Below are positions 1-11,365 of a stretch of DNA of 64,000 nt, piece by piece; within the stretch, counting starts at the first letter, position 1; every line of letters starts with the position of its first letter. The stretch comes from Populus alba. Its lineage: Eukaryota > Streptophyta > Magnoliopsida > Malpighiales > Salicaceae. The position numbers were made by a program, and so were the translations under genes. The notes beneath the pieces were generated by a model that did no database searches, had not been told where the DNA came from, and worked only from the letters and a program-made list of their open reading frames with translations. The stretch is taken from the NCBI RefSeq assembly GCF_005239225.2, contig NC_133292.1, positions 11,495,965 to 11,559,964 of the forward strand. Direction: 5' to 3'.

Positions 1-107
1 GACTCTTCTTATTTTCCCCTCGTGTTTATGAATGACAGTTGGTACATATGGGGCCTTTTTGGTTGTTTCTATCTATTCAATTCACATAAGTGTAACTTTG
101 GTTGCAG

Positions 108-876
108 AGAAGCAGACGAGTCTCGTTTACGAGAAGTATGTGAGAGCTTTCTTGGACCTCCTACTGGGATGGCTGAATCTACATCTTCAGATACAAAAAT
201 GGTGTCTTGGGATCCTTGTGTGCTTGTAAGGCCTTTTCTCAGCATATTGTATTCTGTGATGGTTACTCTACAGTATCTCTCTTGCATGCTTTACATTTGA
301 TTACATGTTGAGCATTATACATTCAATTGCTCTCTTCTGCTTGTGTATAGAAACTTTATGCTTCAATCCAATACTTTAACGGCATGAGAAAAACTCCTTG
401 GGGGCATTTCTCCTTGGTTTTCTCCCTTTTATTTCTTATTTTGTTTTTCTTGCCATTGTCTATTGATGTTTATAACTCTGCAGGGAATGAGAAAACACAA
501 ACTCTTAAGAGAAGATATTCTTCCTGCAATGGCATCAAACAGAAAAGTCCAACGTTTACTAAATGAGTTCATGGATCTCTTGTCTGAATATGGAAGTGTA
601 GAAACTAACCAAAAAACCCCCGTGCTACGAACTACATCTCAACAAGCAACCAGTCAAATGAATTGTGATCCACCAGTAACAGAGCAAATGGACACTGCCC
701 CACAAGCAATAGATCATACAAACGCTGCCCAACCAGCAAAAGATCATGAGGACCCAACCCCCATTATAACTGATGAAGCAGACCATATTCCGCTGGCTAT
801 TGATGAAGTAGATTTGTGCCCGATGGTAACAGATCAAGTTATTCAGGATTCACTTGACAGAGAAGCTGGTTCTTGA
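108..876 (+). CDS. Gene X, 3' end of an unrecognised gene (unit 1)
   Basis: I do not recognise this protein. Two probable exons share a frame: 108-225, after a TTGCAG acceptor and before a GTAAGG donor, and 484-876, after a CTGCAG acceptor and ending in TGA. A short exon beginning at 351 after TATAG is possible, but its donor is unclear and might be a GC donor. The last exon encodes 130 residues. Its first 40 are basic and leucine-rich, and the remaining roughly 90 are acidic and rich in Pro, Thr, Asp and Ala, with loosely repeated ITDEAD-like and AIDEVD-like segments, which suggests a disordered tail. The 5' part lies outside the window. Similarity between the two units extends beyond the coding part, so it reflects recent duplication and does not prove selection. 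Function is unknown. Confidence 0.5.
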
Positions 877-2619
877 GTTCTGCTTCTAACCAATAGGATT
901 AATGTTAAAGATATTAGCAGACTGACACATGGCGTTGCAGAAGTGGATATGGGTGCATATATGGGTCATGATTCATCTTTTCATCCACATTTTCCTGGTC
1001 AAACGAAGATAAAAGGTCCATGGTATTGGAGAGAAAAAAAACTCATTGTAGTGAATTGACTGGTGCATCTCTTTTAACTCTTCTTTGATGCTGTACCTGG
1101 GTATGTAACCAAAAAAATCTCATATTCAGTTAGCTAACTTTTATTTATTTATTTTGGCCACTTACAGCTTTCTGTAACCAATTTTCTTATTCCTTGTACA
1201 AGTTTAAGCATGATGTTTATTAGATCTTCATTTAGAAACTCCCATCTCTAAGATTGAAAGGATGGGCCCTCCTGTTTTCAGCTTTTATACTTGCTTTCTT
1301 CTGCTGTTCTTGTGATGCATTTTCAGTTCACTTCTGCATGTATGGCTGTAGCCGGTCCTGGATCACGCAGGTAGTTCATGTCCTTACCTTATTTCTGACG
1401 TTTTTTTCTTTCACTTTTAATTTGCTTGGAGAGATCTATGACGTCAATACTGTGTTTGAACACGACATGGCGTTAGCATTTATGCCTGCAGCCACTGTTT
1501 TAGCTGCTGCATTGGGTCTAAAAATGGCAGAGGAGGGGTTGCCGATTTGTAAATATCGTGCTCTTTCGGCGGCCCTTTGAAGAATGTAAAACAATCCGAG
1601 GGTAAAATAATCAATTAGAGTTGATTCTTCTGTAAGAAAACGCAACCTGCTCAATTCCCACTCAAATTTTGAGCTTTGAAGGGTGTCGTCTTGATGATAT
1701 CTTTCAAAGTCAAAATCTTGTAAAGACGTGTGTACAGACGCCAATTACCCGCTTCCACTCAAATCTTAGCCTTGAAGTGTCCGCCCGACAGCATCTAATT
1801 TTACTTTCAGTGTCAGAACATGTAGACGTGGGTCCTGTATTCATTTTTCATATCAATTTTAATATATTAAAATTAAATACCTTTTAAATTAAGTTTAAAT
1901 AAATCATATTTATTTAACTTTTTATTTGGTATTCTCATAATTTTTATTTTCTAGATACTTTTTAAAAATACACCGTATTGATATATCTTCAAAATCATTT
2001 TTGACGTGATCTCTAGTAAAATTCAAAATAATTACGTCTACTGATTATATGAAGCCCGTTGAGCCTCTAGGGGTTGTAGAGGCATGTATATAGAAAGCAT
2101 GGAAATTATTTATTTTCGGACCTGTGAACTCGCTAACTACTCGTAGTCGTAGGTGGAGAACATAAATTAGACACAGCAACCCAACGGTGCATTAATGACA
2201 AGAGTTTATTTAATAAAGTTATGTATAAGTTTCTAATAATAAAAACAAACAGTACTAAAGTTTCATATTGTCAGCAAAATCTTGAAATTAACGTAGCAAA
2301 GAAAAGTTCTTCCCCAATGATTAAAAAAAAAAGAAAAGAAAATAAAAAAACTATAATTTTCTCATTCATGCATGTCCAAAGGAAAAAAAAGAAGACCCGA
2401 GGGGGGCTTGGGGTGGTCAATTTGTTTTTTCTCATTTCATGTCAATATCTTAAAATCATAGATAAAACTGGATAAACCTTTTAATCAAACATTCAAATTG
2501 AAAGTTTCAAACCTATTTTTTATCATAAACTTCTGATTAAAATAACATAAATAAGTGAACCAATCTCTCTCATGCATCTAAGATCTTGATAGACTTGCAA
2601 GTGATTGTATTTTTGCATG
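877..2619. other. Gene X 3' flank and AT-rich spacer
   Basis: No supported gene. A conserved-looking stretch at 1254-1580 can be read on + as a 108-residue ORF. Its unit 2 partner at 38568-38918 has several amino-acid changes and a different ending, so it is more likely 3' UTR or flanking sequence. The region from 1850 to 2600 is strongly AT-rich with A runs. Confidence 0.5.
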
Positions 2620-3862
2620 TGTTAGAATTAAAAGTTAAAATTCTGAATAATCAATATATTATGAATACATAGTCTTAATTTAAATATAAATAAAAAATAT
2701 ATAGATTAAACTGAAAGTACTATTCTATCCTTAATAAATTAGACTACATAAATATTATTTAACATCTCACCTCAAACTCACAATGTGGCAGCTACAAGCG
2801 TCGAGAGTTTGCAAATCAGAAAATGAAAATGAGAGATGGAATGTGTCTTGGTAAAGAAATCTGTAATCTGCAAGGAACAAAAGGCAAAGTAATGGTGCCA
2901 TGCTTGAGATGATGACGAATAAGATGACAATCAATCTCAATTTCGCTTATGAAAAACCAAGTTATGAGCAATTTGAATAGAACTCTGGTTGTCACAATAC
3001 ATATGAGTAGGATGAAAAAAGAAAACTCCCATATCAACAAGTAACCAAACAATCTCTTTGGTGGTAGATGCCATGACACGATATTCTACTTCGGTGGATG
3101 ATTGAGAAACAATAGATTGTTTCTTGCTCTTCCAAGAAATAAAAGAATCACCTAAAAAGATACAAAACCCGGTAACAGACTTGCGATCTGTGGGATCACT
3201 ACCATGATCAGCATCAGAGTATGCACGCAACTTTAAGGAAGAGGTGGATGAGAGTAAAAGACTTTGAAAAATTGTACCCCGAAGATATCGAAAAATACGA
3301 AGAACAACTGTCTAGTGAACAGTAGTAGGAGAAGCAACAAATTGACTAACAACATGAACAACATATGCAATATCTGGACGAGTAATGGTGAGATATACCC
3401 AACTCCCAACAATAGTGTGGTATAAAGTAGGATCTATCAAAGGTAAAACCATTAGAAGAAGAGTACCTTGCATTAACCTCAATAGGAGTATCTACAATCT
3501 TGTTATCAGTAAGTCTAGCCCGCTCAAGAATATCTGCAACATATTTCGACTGAGAAAGAAGGTAACCTCTAGATGAGTATGTTACCTCAATACCCAACAA
3601 ATATCGAAGATAACCCAAATCCTTCATTTCAAATCGTCTAGCCAACTCTATCTTCAAAACTAAAATATCATCAATGTCATCACTAGTAATAATCATGTCA
3701 TCAACATATAATTGAGATCAAACACAAAAAGAAGGCTAGAATTTTAAATAATCAGTATATTATGAATGCATAGTCTTAACCTAAATACAAATAAAGTATA
3801 TATAGGTTAAACTGAAAGTACTATTTTACCCTTAATAAATAAAACTAAAATATTATTTAACA
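2620..3862 (-). mobile_element. Deleted Ty1-copia retrotransposon, antisense
   Basis: Two related direct repeats bound this element. The first, 2620-2764, begins TGTTAG and ends TTTAACA on the + strand. The second, roughly 3735-3862, has the same ending. These are LTRs read backwards. Between them on the minus strand lie a reverse transcriptase piece with a YVDD-type motif near 3710 continuing to 3346, and an RNase H piece at 3230-2816 (SDADHG and DRKSVTG motifs). Gag, protease, integrase and most of RT are missing, because the RT piece abuts the 5' LTR remnant. Stops and frame changes make it inert. It lies just upstream of FAR-A and has no counterpart in unit 2. Confidence 0.85.
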
Positions 3863-4074
3863 AACATCCTCACCCAAGAAACCAAGATGTTAAAAAAAAA
3901 AATTGCAACATCTAAATTAATAAAAAAAAAAAATGTAAGGAAAGGTAAAAGTGGATCATTGAATGGGTGCTTGATGCATTTTGATCTTTTAAGTAAATGA
4001 CCTAAGCAATCTACCAAAGAAAAGGATAGCGCGTGCCCTCCCTCATAAATGTCCTGCCCCCCCTCTCGCCACCT

Positions 4075-4198
4075 TGCTATATCAAACATGAAATATTGGT
4101 GCTAGATTTTGGCAAAATAATTTGTGTTTCGATTCATTTCAACATACAAGAACACCCAAATTAAACACAAACTTTCATCCCTATCTCTCTCTCTTGCA
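4075..4198 (+). promoter_or_regulatory. FAR-A core promoter and 5' UTR
   Basis: A TATA-like CTATATCA lies at 4077-4084, about 115 bp before the ATG at 4199. The leader is rich in A and CT. The same block recurs before the degenerate FAR exon 1 at 25596, so promoter and gene were duplicated together. The element is weak as a TATA box and the assignment is inferred from position. Confidence 0.45.
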
Positions 4199-4897
4199 AT
4201 GGAGTTTGGAAGTGTTGTTCAGTTTCTCGAGGACAAGACCATTTTGATCATGGGGGCAACTGGGTTTCTAGCAAAAAGTAGTTATCTTCCTCTTTTTTGT
4301 GTTTTTTCCTCTATTTTTTGAGTAAGGCATCATGAATGGCTATAACTTTTCTTACAATAACTGCAGTTCTTTTGGAGAAGATCTTGAGAGTCCAGCCAAA
4401 AGTGAAGAAGATTTACCTTCTTCTAAGAGCTGCAGATGCCAAGTCTGCTTCACAACGCTTACAAAATGAGGTACACAATATAATAAAACTTGAGGGAATA
4501 AAAGGCAAGAGAAGTAAAAATGAGAGGAAGGAAACTAAACTAGCAAACTGCAAGAAAATAAAAGTACTGCATGGTCTAATGCTTACAAATTATGGAATTA
4601 TCGTTTAGATAGGCCAACACCATAAATAGATATATTGGGGATGCATATTCCTTGAAAGTACTTTTGTTACTAAAAGTGGAAAACATATGAGGAGGTAGAC
4701 ATTTGATGTCATTCATTGATTAAGAGCCTTGGAAATACATACAACTCTTCTTTCACGAATCAATCTGAATTGGGATAATGTTCTATGTCTATTCTTTCAC
4801 AAATCAACTGCTCGGATCCGTTCCTTTCATGTTAGGTTCAGCTACACTGGTATGAATAGTAAGGAGTGTATTACAACTTGAAGTAATTAATAGGTGT

Positions 4898-6699
4898 TGT
4901 TGCTACCCAATTTTTGACGCATGTTTTTGATATATTTTCAAAAAAATCCAAAAATAGAGAAAAACAATGAAAATCCAAAAAATATGTTTTTTAATATATT
5001 CTTGTTATTTTAGCATTTTTAACGTCGTCTAAAAAATGATTTAAATTTTTAAGGGTCTTTTGAACGCGTTCAACTTTTCATATGTCCTTTTTAAAATCAT
5101 TGATTTTCCTCATTGAGTCATATTGCTCGTTTTCAAAAAAATAAAAAAAAATAAGAAAAATCAAAATTTACAAAAAGAAGGAAGTTGAGGGACCAAGTTG
5201 AAAAACCTAGCAACATTTTGCCTATAAATACCAGTCTTCTCAACACATTTTAAAGGGGGGTAATTTTGAAACAACAGAAAAATACAAAGGAAAAACATAA
5301 ACCCTAAAACACAAAGACACAGCCGCCCCCCACCCTTTGCTTTTCTTTTTTTCTTTCGACAGCAGCCAAACAGGCCCTCCCCTGGCTTGAATTTTTTTTC
5401 TCCACACCGGAGCCCCCATTTCTTCTCCCTTACTCGACCAAGACCTCCTCCGATTTTCCACAGACGGCCACTTTTCTCCTTCCAACCGATAGCCAAGACA
5501 GAACCATCCCCTTCGTCATCTCCTCCGGTCGGCAGCAGACCCAGCTCACTGTCTCCAGCAGCGCCGTTCCTCGCCGGAGATCCACAGGCCTCACAGACGA
5601 CAGTACCGAGCCCAACTGCCGCTACCACCGACAGGAGGAAGACCAGCCAGCAGCGCGCCCATAGATCGCGATCTGTTCGCTCTTCCATCTCAACATCGAC
5701 AGCCATCGTAGCTCCACAACAGCCATCACCGATCGAACCGGCCACCTGCAGCTGCACACCCGCCGACAGCCCCTCGGTCACACATCCCACCGCCTGAAAA
5801 CAGAGGAGAAAGGGGAAACAAAAAGAAAATACTGAGTTGCAGAGAAAACCGAACCCGAGAACGGATCTGGACCAAAAGAGAAATTTAAAACTGACTGCTT
5901 GTTGTGCGTTTTTGTTCTTGTTGTAGGCGACGGTGACCCTCACCGCCGGTGGAGGAAGGAAGGGGGGAATAAGGCGTTCCCGATCCACAGTTTTTTGCCC
6001 TTCATCTCACGCGCCGGCAGTGGCGGTGGCGCGTGGGAAGACGCGTTGCTACTATTCAGGCAGCCCAGAATGCAGCCCAGATTTGTTCCTGAATTTGTTT
6101 TGGGTCATTTTTGTAATTTCCAAATGGTTTAATGTAATATTTGTTTAGTTTTCAGTTTTTGTAATTTGTATTTTGTAATTATGGGTGTAAAAGAAAAGAA
6201 AAGAAAAGAAAAGAAAAAGAAAAAGAAAAAGAAAAGAAAAGGAGCAAAAAATAGTGAAAGTGTATGTGTGTTTTTTTTTTTTGTATTGGTTTTATGAATG
6301 TTTTATTTATTTTCTTATTTATGATAAAATTGCAAAGATTAAAGAAGAATTTAATATTTTGATTGGATCACGGTCCAGATTTATTAACTTCTACGTAAGC
6401 TGTATTTCTAAATCCGATGAAAAGACAAAAATTTAAAACTTCTTTAACACGTCAAAAATCACGAAGCAGCTTACCTCAGGTAGGGTGCGTTAGGGGTGCT
6501 AATACCTTCCCTAACCACAACCAGTCCCTTACCCGTGAATCTCTGATAAGACCAGTACATCCGGTTTCCTAGTAGCCCGCAATCAATTACTAGGTGGCGG
6601 CTCCAACGAACCAATTCAAGCAACGAATACAACAAGCGATGCAACATACGAGAAAAATTGCCAGCCGATGCCGTGCGTGGATTTTTTTGACGTGCGACA
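4898..6699 (+). mobile_element. Gypsy-type solo LTR in FAR-A intron 2
   Basis: The LTR begins TGTTGCTACCCAA and ends TGCGACA, and is flanked by a perfect 5-bp duplication GGTGT (4893-4897 and 6700-6704). The 3' part (6468-6620) carries the same block as the nested element at 10569-10690: a CTTACCT-AGGTAGGG segment, CTAATACCTTCCC, ACCAGT and CTAGGTGGCG. It is therefore a diverged member of the same LTR family. The middle (5290-6060) is GC-rich with TATAAATACC at 5223-5232, as expected for an LTR promoter. It lies sense to FAR-A. Long open frames here on either strand are by-products of GC content. Confidence 0.93.
6186..6241 (+). repeat. AAAAG microsatellite
   Basis: Run of AAAAG and AAAAAG units inside the solo LTR of FAR-A intron 2. 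It is a purine-only tract. Confidence 0.9.
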
Positions 6700-7059
6700 G
6701 GTGTCATTAAATCTTATTTTACTTTCAGTTCCTTAATTTACTGATAGATTTTTTCACTTATTTTTGATGGTTTTCTATCCACTAGATGACAAAAAAAAAC
6801 AAAACAAACCTTGGAACTACGTAGATGATTTGTTTGATAGCTATTTTTGTCTATGCTGTTATGAATTGTTTGTAACTTGTTCTATTTTGTAGGTTATAGG
6901 GAAGGACTTGTTTAGAATCCTAAAGGAAAAATGGGGTGAAAATCTAAATTCCATCGTCACCAAAAAGATAGTACTGGTCCCTGGCGACATCTCTCACGAA
7001 GACGACTTGGGAGTGAAAGACTCAAATCTGAGGGAAGAGATGTGGAGTCAATTAGATGT

Positions 7060-7329
7060 TGTTAAAGATTGTTTGAATTTAATTTGTCTGTTTTCTGTTA
7101 ATAAACCCTATTGACTAGGAATCACAGCTGTGAATCACAGCTGTTAAGTGTGATCAAATCAGCAAGCCTGTTATTGCTGAGCTGACCAAGTCGTGAGTCT
7201 GTTGCTATTATTTAGCTGTTTTTTCTGAGAATTAGTTACAATGTAAGGCTATTTATAAAGCCAGTTTATCTTCAAATATAATAAGTTGATTACGGTTCAG
7301 TTTATTAGTTAGCAATCTGATAATCTACA
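7060..7329 (+). repeat. 5' LTR of the copia element
   Basis: 270 bp, TGTTAAAG to ATCTACA. A TATA-like TTTATAAAG lies at 7252-7260, so transcription would begin near the LTR 3' end. The only difference seen from the 3' LTR is GGCTATT here against GGTTATT there. Confidence 0.96.
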
Positions 7330-7331
7330 TT

Positions 7332-7343
7332 TGGTATCAGAGC
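7332..7343 (+). other. Primer binding site of the copia element
   Basis: TGGTATCAGAGC, the standard copia primer site complementary to the 3' end of initiator tRNA-Met. It lies two bases after the 5' LTR. Confidence 0.95.
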
Positions 7344-7394
7344 TTCTAAACGGGCCCTATCATCTGAAGCAGCAGTCTTCTATAAACACCAGAA

Positions 7395-8180
7395 ATGGCA
7401 TTTGAGGGAAACACGAGTGGCTATGTACAACCAGCAATTCCAAGGCTTGATGGTTATTATAATCATTGGAGCATGCTGATGGAGAACTTTCTCAAATCAA
7501 AGGAATATTGGGCACTCATTGAGGAAGGAATTCCCGAAGTAAAAGAAGGCACAATTCTGACTGAGGCACAGTCAAAGGCGATATCAGACCTGAAGCTGAA
7601 GGATCTGAAGGCAAAGAATTTCTTATTTCAAGCGATAGATCGCACTATTCTTGAGACTCTTCTCAAGAAGGACACTTCTAAAGACATATGGGACTCTTTG
7701 AAGAAGAAATATCAAGGCACCAGTAGAGTTAAACGTGCCAAGTTACAGGCTCTTCGTAAAGAGTTCGAGATGCTGAACATGAAAGGTGGAGAATCTGTTA
7801 ATGAGTATTTTGCAAGAATACTGACTACTGCAAATCAGATGAAAATGCATGGTGAGAAGTTAGAAGATGTGACAATCATAGAAAAAATTCTACGCTCTAT
7901 GAATTCTAGGTTTGATTATGTGGTATGCTCAATAGAAGAATCTAATGACATTGATACTATGTCAGTAGATGAGCTGCAAAGCTCACTAGTTGTGCATGAA
8001 CAACGCATGACTAAACACATTGAGCAAGAACAAGCTCTTAATGTGACTTATGCTGTAAGACCCTTTGGAGGAGGCAGAGGACGTGGAAGCTTCAGAGGAA
8101 GAGGACGTGGACGCGGTCGTGGCACTAGAGAAGGAAATTTTGGCAAAGCATTTGTTGAATGCTACAATTGCCATAAGACT
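7395..8180 (+). CDS. Copia Gag, N-terminal part, cut inside the zinc knuckle
   Basis: The capsid-like part of a copia polyprotein. The frame opens with ATG at 7395, shortly after the primer site, and runs about 262 residues. It has the plant copia Gag layout: a leading segment with a YNHWSMLME motif, a central helical UBN2-type domain (IWDSLKKKYQG, LRKEFEMLNMKGGESVNEYFARI), then an RG-rich stretch (about 220-250). The first half of a CCHC zinc knuckle follows, with its two cysteines (CYNC) immediately before the insertion at 8181. The remaining His and Cys are encoded after 18194. Gag packages the element RNA into cytoplasmic particles. As it stands the product would end within a few codons in LTR sequence. 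Confidence 0.95.
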
Positions 8181-9167
8181 TGTTGTAACCCATTTTTGGG
8201 TCCCCCTAAAAAAATAAAATAAATAGCCAAAAGAGGTTAGAAAAATAACCGGAGGCAGAAGCGCCCGAAAAAAAAGTCAGAAAATTGGTCAAGGAATTTA
8301 AAAATACAAGGATTGAATTTTTGACAGTATATTCTTGAAGGATGAAAGCCCTATTGAGAAGGAAAATTTGAATTTTGAGGAGAAAAGCCCAAATTTGAAT
8401 GTTTATGGACTTAATTGGATTTTTGATTGAATTTATAGAAGATTTGATGGCAAGAAAAATTGATTTTTAAGTCAATTTGGGCTTTAATTTGGAGAAATTT
8501 AAGTTCTTGGGCCAAAATATATTTTTTAGGAATTTATTGGGTCAAATCAGGGGCTCAATTGCATAAATATTGAAGTTTAATGGCCAATTAGGGGCTTAAT
8601 TGTGAAAATCCGAAACCAGGGACCAATTTGGAGAAGGCGCAAAGATAGAGGGGGCTGTTTGGAATTGATTCAGGGGCTTAATTGAAGAAATTGGAAGTTT
8701 ATTGGTCAATTAGGGGTTTAATTGCATAAATCAGAGGCCAAGGACCAAAGTGAAAAATGCGGCCAACAAGAGGGGCGGCGACCGAAGGTGAAATAATGGA
8801 GGACTGATCTGGATTTTGGCTCCTTTAAATGAAACGGCGCGTTTTATCCAAAACGACGCCGTTTCATATATATAATTATTTAAAAAAAAAAAAAGGGGGT
8901 AACCGAACGGTGCCGTTTTGAACGGCACTGTTCACTGTCTTCTTCCCCCGAACGTTACAGCGGGGAAGAAGAAAAACATTGTATTTTTTATTCTTTTTTT
9001 GCAGGTCCCCCTTACCAACCGACAGAGACCCCACGTCGGTGGGCCACCGACAGAAACAATGGCCGACAACCCGCCTCGTGGCCGAAGCCGAGGGAGCCCC
9101 GCCGCTCCTCGACAGCCGCTCCTCAACCCGCTCCTGGGTCCACGATGAAAAGCCACGCCCATGGTTC

Positions 9168-9175
9168 TATAAATA
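9168..9175 (+). promoter_or_regulatory. TATA box of the nested element LTR
   Basis: TATAAATA followed by GAGGACTGAAAGGGAGAG, a typical plant LTR promoter arrangement. The copy in the 3' LTR is at 16596-16603. Transcription would start about 30 bp downstream, placing the hairpin chain at 9412-9692 inside the transcript leader. Confidence 0.75.
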
Positions 9176-9411
9176 GAGGACTGAAAGGGAGAGCACGAGG
9201 ACGAAAAAAAAAGAAAAGGGAGGAACCCCGAAACAAAGAAAAAAAAACGAAGAGAGAGAAACCCTGTAACAGAGGAGAGAGAAACCGCCTGACCCGCCGT
9301 GAGCTAAGACGCCGCCACCGCCTCCGCAGCAGCACCGCCAGCAAGCCGTCGTCTCCGCCGTGCCAGGTACGCTCCCCCCCTGCACTTTTTTTTTTTTTTG
9401 TTCATATATTT

Positions 9412-9450
9412 CGTCCCCTGCATGCAGAGTCGTTCTGCATGCAGGGGACG
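9412..9450 (+). other. Perfect 17-bp stem hairpin in the LTR
   Basis: The arm 9412-9428 (CGTCCCCTGCATGCAGA) is the exact reverse complement of 9434-9450, with a 5-base loop GTCGT. A second hairpin follows at once, a G run and a C run around AATAA (about 9450-9470). Both recur in the 3' LTR, with the arms there at 16839-16855 and 16861-16877. It lies about 240 bp downstream of the TATA box, so it would be transcribed. Confidence 0.9.
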
Positions 9451-9490
9451 GGGGGGAAAATAATTCCCCCCCTGTGTTGTTTTTTAATTC

Positions 9491-9692
9491 TTCTGGGCCA
9501 GATGGTGTCTGGCCCAGAACTATGTGGGTCGGGCCAGAGTGGTCTGGCCCGATCCGGTGGTCTGGGCCAGGTCCGGCCCAGATAGAGTTTAATTAGTTTG
9601 TTGGGCCGATATCGGCCCAGTACCCGATGGGCCGAGATCGGCCCAACGACTGTTGGGCTGGGTCCGGCCCAGTTTAGTTTGGGCCGGCCCAG
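9491..9692 (+). repeat. Array of GGGCC-type hairpins in the LTR
   Basis: Successive inverted repeats. There is an 11-bp stem 9491-9501/9509-9519, a 9-bp stem 9529-9537/9544-9552, an 8-bp stem 9561-9568/9575-9582, an 18-bp palindrome at 9602-9619, an 8-bp stem 9628-9635/9638-9645, an imperfect one near 9653-9672 and a 12-bp palindrome near 9680-9692. All share a TGGGCC/GGCCCA core, but flanking bases change on both arms together. TGGGCC also matches the plant site II (TCP-binding) promoter motif. The copy in the 3' LTR is at about 16918-17118. Confidence 0.85.
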
Positions 9693-9723
9693 CCCCTTTT
9701 AATATATAAATATATTATAATTA

Positions 9724-9771
<48 letters not shown>
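9724..9771 (+). repeat. ATT microsatellite in the 5' LTR
   Basis: Uninterrupted ATT repeats between ATATTATAATTAT and TATATATGTG. The 3' LTR copy is at about 17150-17197 and differs slightly in repeat number. Confidence 0.9.
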
Positions 9772-9775
<4 letters not shown>

Positions 9776-10771
9776 GTGTATATATGTTATATATATAAAA
9801 AATATTTATATATATAAAAAAAATATTTCGAAAAAAAATCTAAAAAAATATTGTTGATTTTTCTGCATATGTTTGTCAAAAATGTTTTAATTCTGGTTTG
9901 TATTTTTATACTGTAAAGATACAAAACCAGTGTTATAAATACCCGGTTTTCGTCAAAACATCAAAGATTTTCAGAATAAAAAATGTTTTTGCTTTCAAAA
10001 AAAATTCTAAAAAGTCCCTAAAAAATGTTGTTGATTTTTCTGCATATTTTTATCAAAATGGATTAATATTGGGTTGTATTTTTATACCGTAAGGATACAA
10101 GCTCAGTATTAAAATACCTGATTTTCGCCAAAGCATAAAAAAAAATAATATTTTCCAAAAATTGTTTTTTTGTTTTAAAATACGGCCTAGTCTCTCCAAT
10201 ATATACATATAAATATTATAACATCATATTTTCATACAACAAAGAAAATTTTCAAAACAATATATGTATTAACATGCATTTTGGCTTTAATAACCAGTTT
10301 ATTCAAGCCATGAGAACTAGGCCAATATTTCAAAAATTCTAAAAAAAATCTTTTTGTTTTATTTTAATATTTGGGATTACGAATTTATACGTAAAACGTA
10401 TTCCTAAGTATTATTAATAAAATTTTGGTATGGACGTTAGAACGGTTAGGATTTTTACCCGATAAGATAAAAGACCTTCTTACTGAGGAGGATTTTTCTT
10501 GAACCATAGACAGATCAACGACTAGGAAAACACAACAACACTTTAGTTTTTATCAGACAATAAAACAATGCAGCTTACCTTAGGTAGGGCGTATTTGGGG
10601 TGCTAATACCTTCCCTTTACGCAACCAGTCTCCGTACCCGATCTCTGAGACCAGTTAGGTTCCTAGTGACCAAAATACTAGGTGGCGACTCCAAAGAACC
10701 AAAAAAATAAAAAAAAAATTCGCCAGTCGAACCCGTAATTGAATTTTTTGTTTTTTTTGGGGTGCGACAGA

Positions 10772-10790
10772 ATGGCGACTCCACTGGGGA
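10772..10790 (+). other. Primer binding site of the nested element
   Basis: ATGGCGACTCCACTGGGGA lies two to three bases after the LTR. This kind of site is typical of plant gypsy elements of the Tat/Ogre side and is usually assigned to a non-Met tRNA such as tRNA-Arg. I give the tRNA only as likely. The same site recurs at 36473 in the junction fragment with one base changed (CCGCT for CCACT). Confidence 0.8.
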
Positions 10791-11365
10791 CCTTGTAGAC
10801 TAAGCTTTGTTTTTGTCTGATTTATTTGTGTTTGCATGTGCTTATTTTTTATATGCCTTTCCTTTTATTTAATCGTGTGTTTGTTTTTATTTTTACGCGC
10901 ATTTATTCATGCATTGTATATAATTGTTTCATGCATCACTTGCCTTAATTTTGAAAAGCACACACAAACTTTAAGTTAAGTGGGGAATTAGCGATTTACC
11001 CTAAGACTATTGGTCAGGGTTTAAATGCGTGAAACACCCAACTCATATCTGAGTGCCTGCTTGGTAATGGTGGGCATACGTGTCTTAACTGTTCCTTGCA
11101 ACGCCCCCATACTTCTTTACGAAGAACGTCACTGGGCAGATATGAGAACCTTCAAGACCAGATAGAAAACTTACCCACTATCACTTAATAAATAGAGCTT
11201 GTCCTTAGGTTATGTATCTTATTTGCATCAAGATCAATAAGGATATACTCATCGCACATCACTTGTGCATCACATTTTCATCACGCATTTTGTTATCATA
11301 TGCATTACAGATCGTGAAACATAGGTCCTACATCCAGAGTCCACCAAACCCGGTCCAGATCAAGA

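Larger units (their letters stand above)
8181..10769 (+). repeat. 5' LTR of the nested element
   Basis: 2589 bp, TGTTGTAACCC to GGTGCGACA. The AT-rich first part has recurring CAATTAGGGGCTTAATTG-like phrases. A GC-rich part (8840-9690) contains a TATA box and a chain of hairpins. An ATT microsatellite follows (about 9724-9770), then an A/T-rich U5. Near the end lies the family block CTAATACCTTCCCTT and a primer-site-like TGGCGACTCC at 10683-10692. Confidence 0.95.

Noticed and set aside
1254..1744. Overlapping ORFs on both strands (108 and 102 codons)
   Set aside because: The unit 2 counterparts change many residues and both ends. Similarity is explained by the segmental duplication.
5161..5988. 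275-codon minus-strand ORF and overlapping 136-codon plus-strand ORF
   Set aside because: Both lie in the GC-rich part of a solo LTR with no domain. They are composition-driven open frames.
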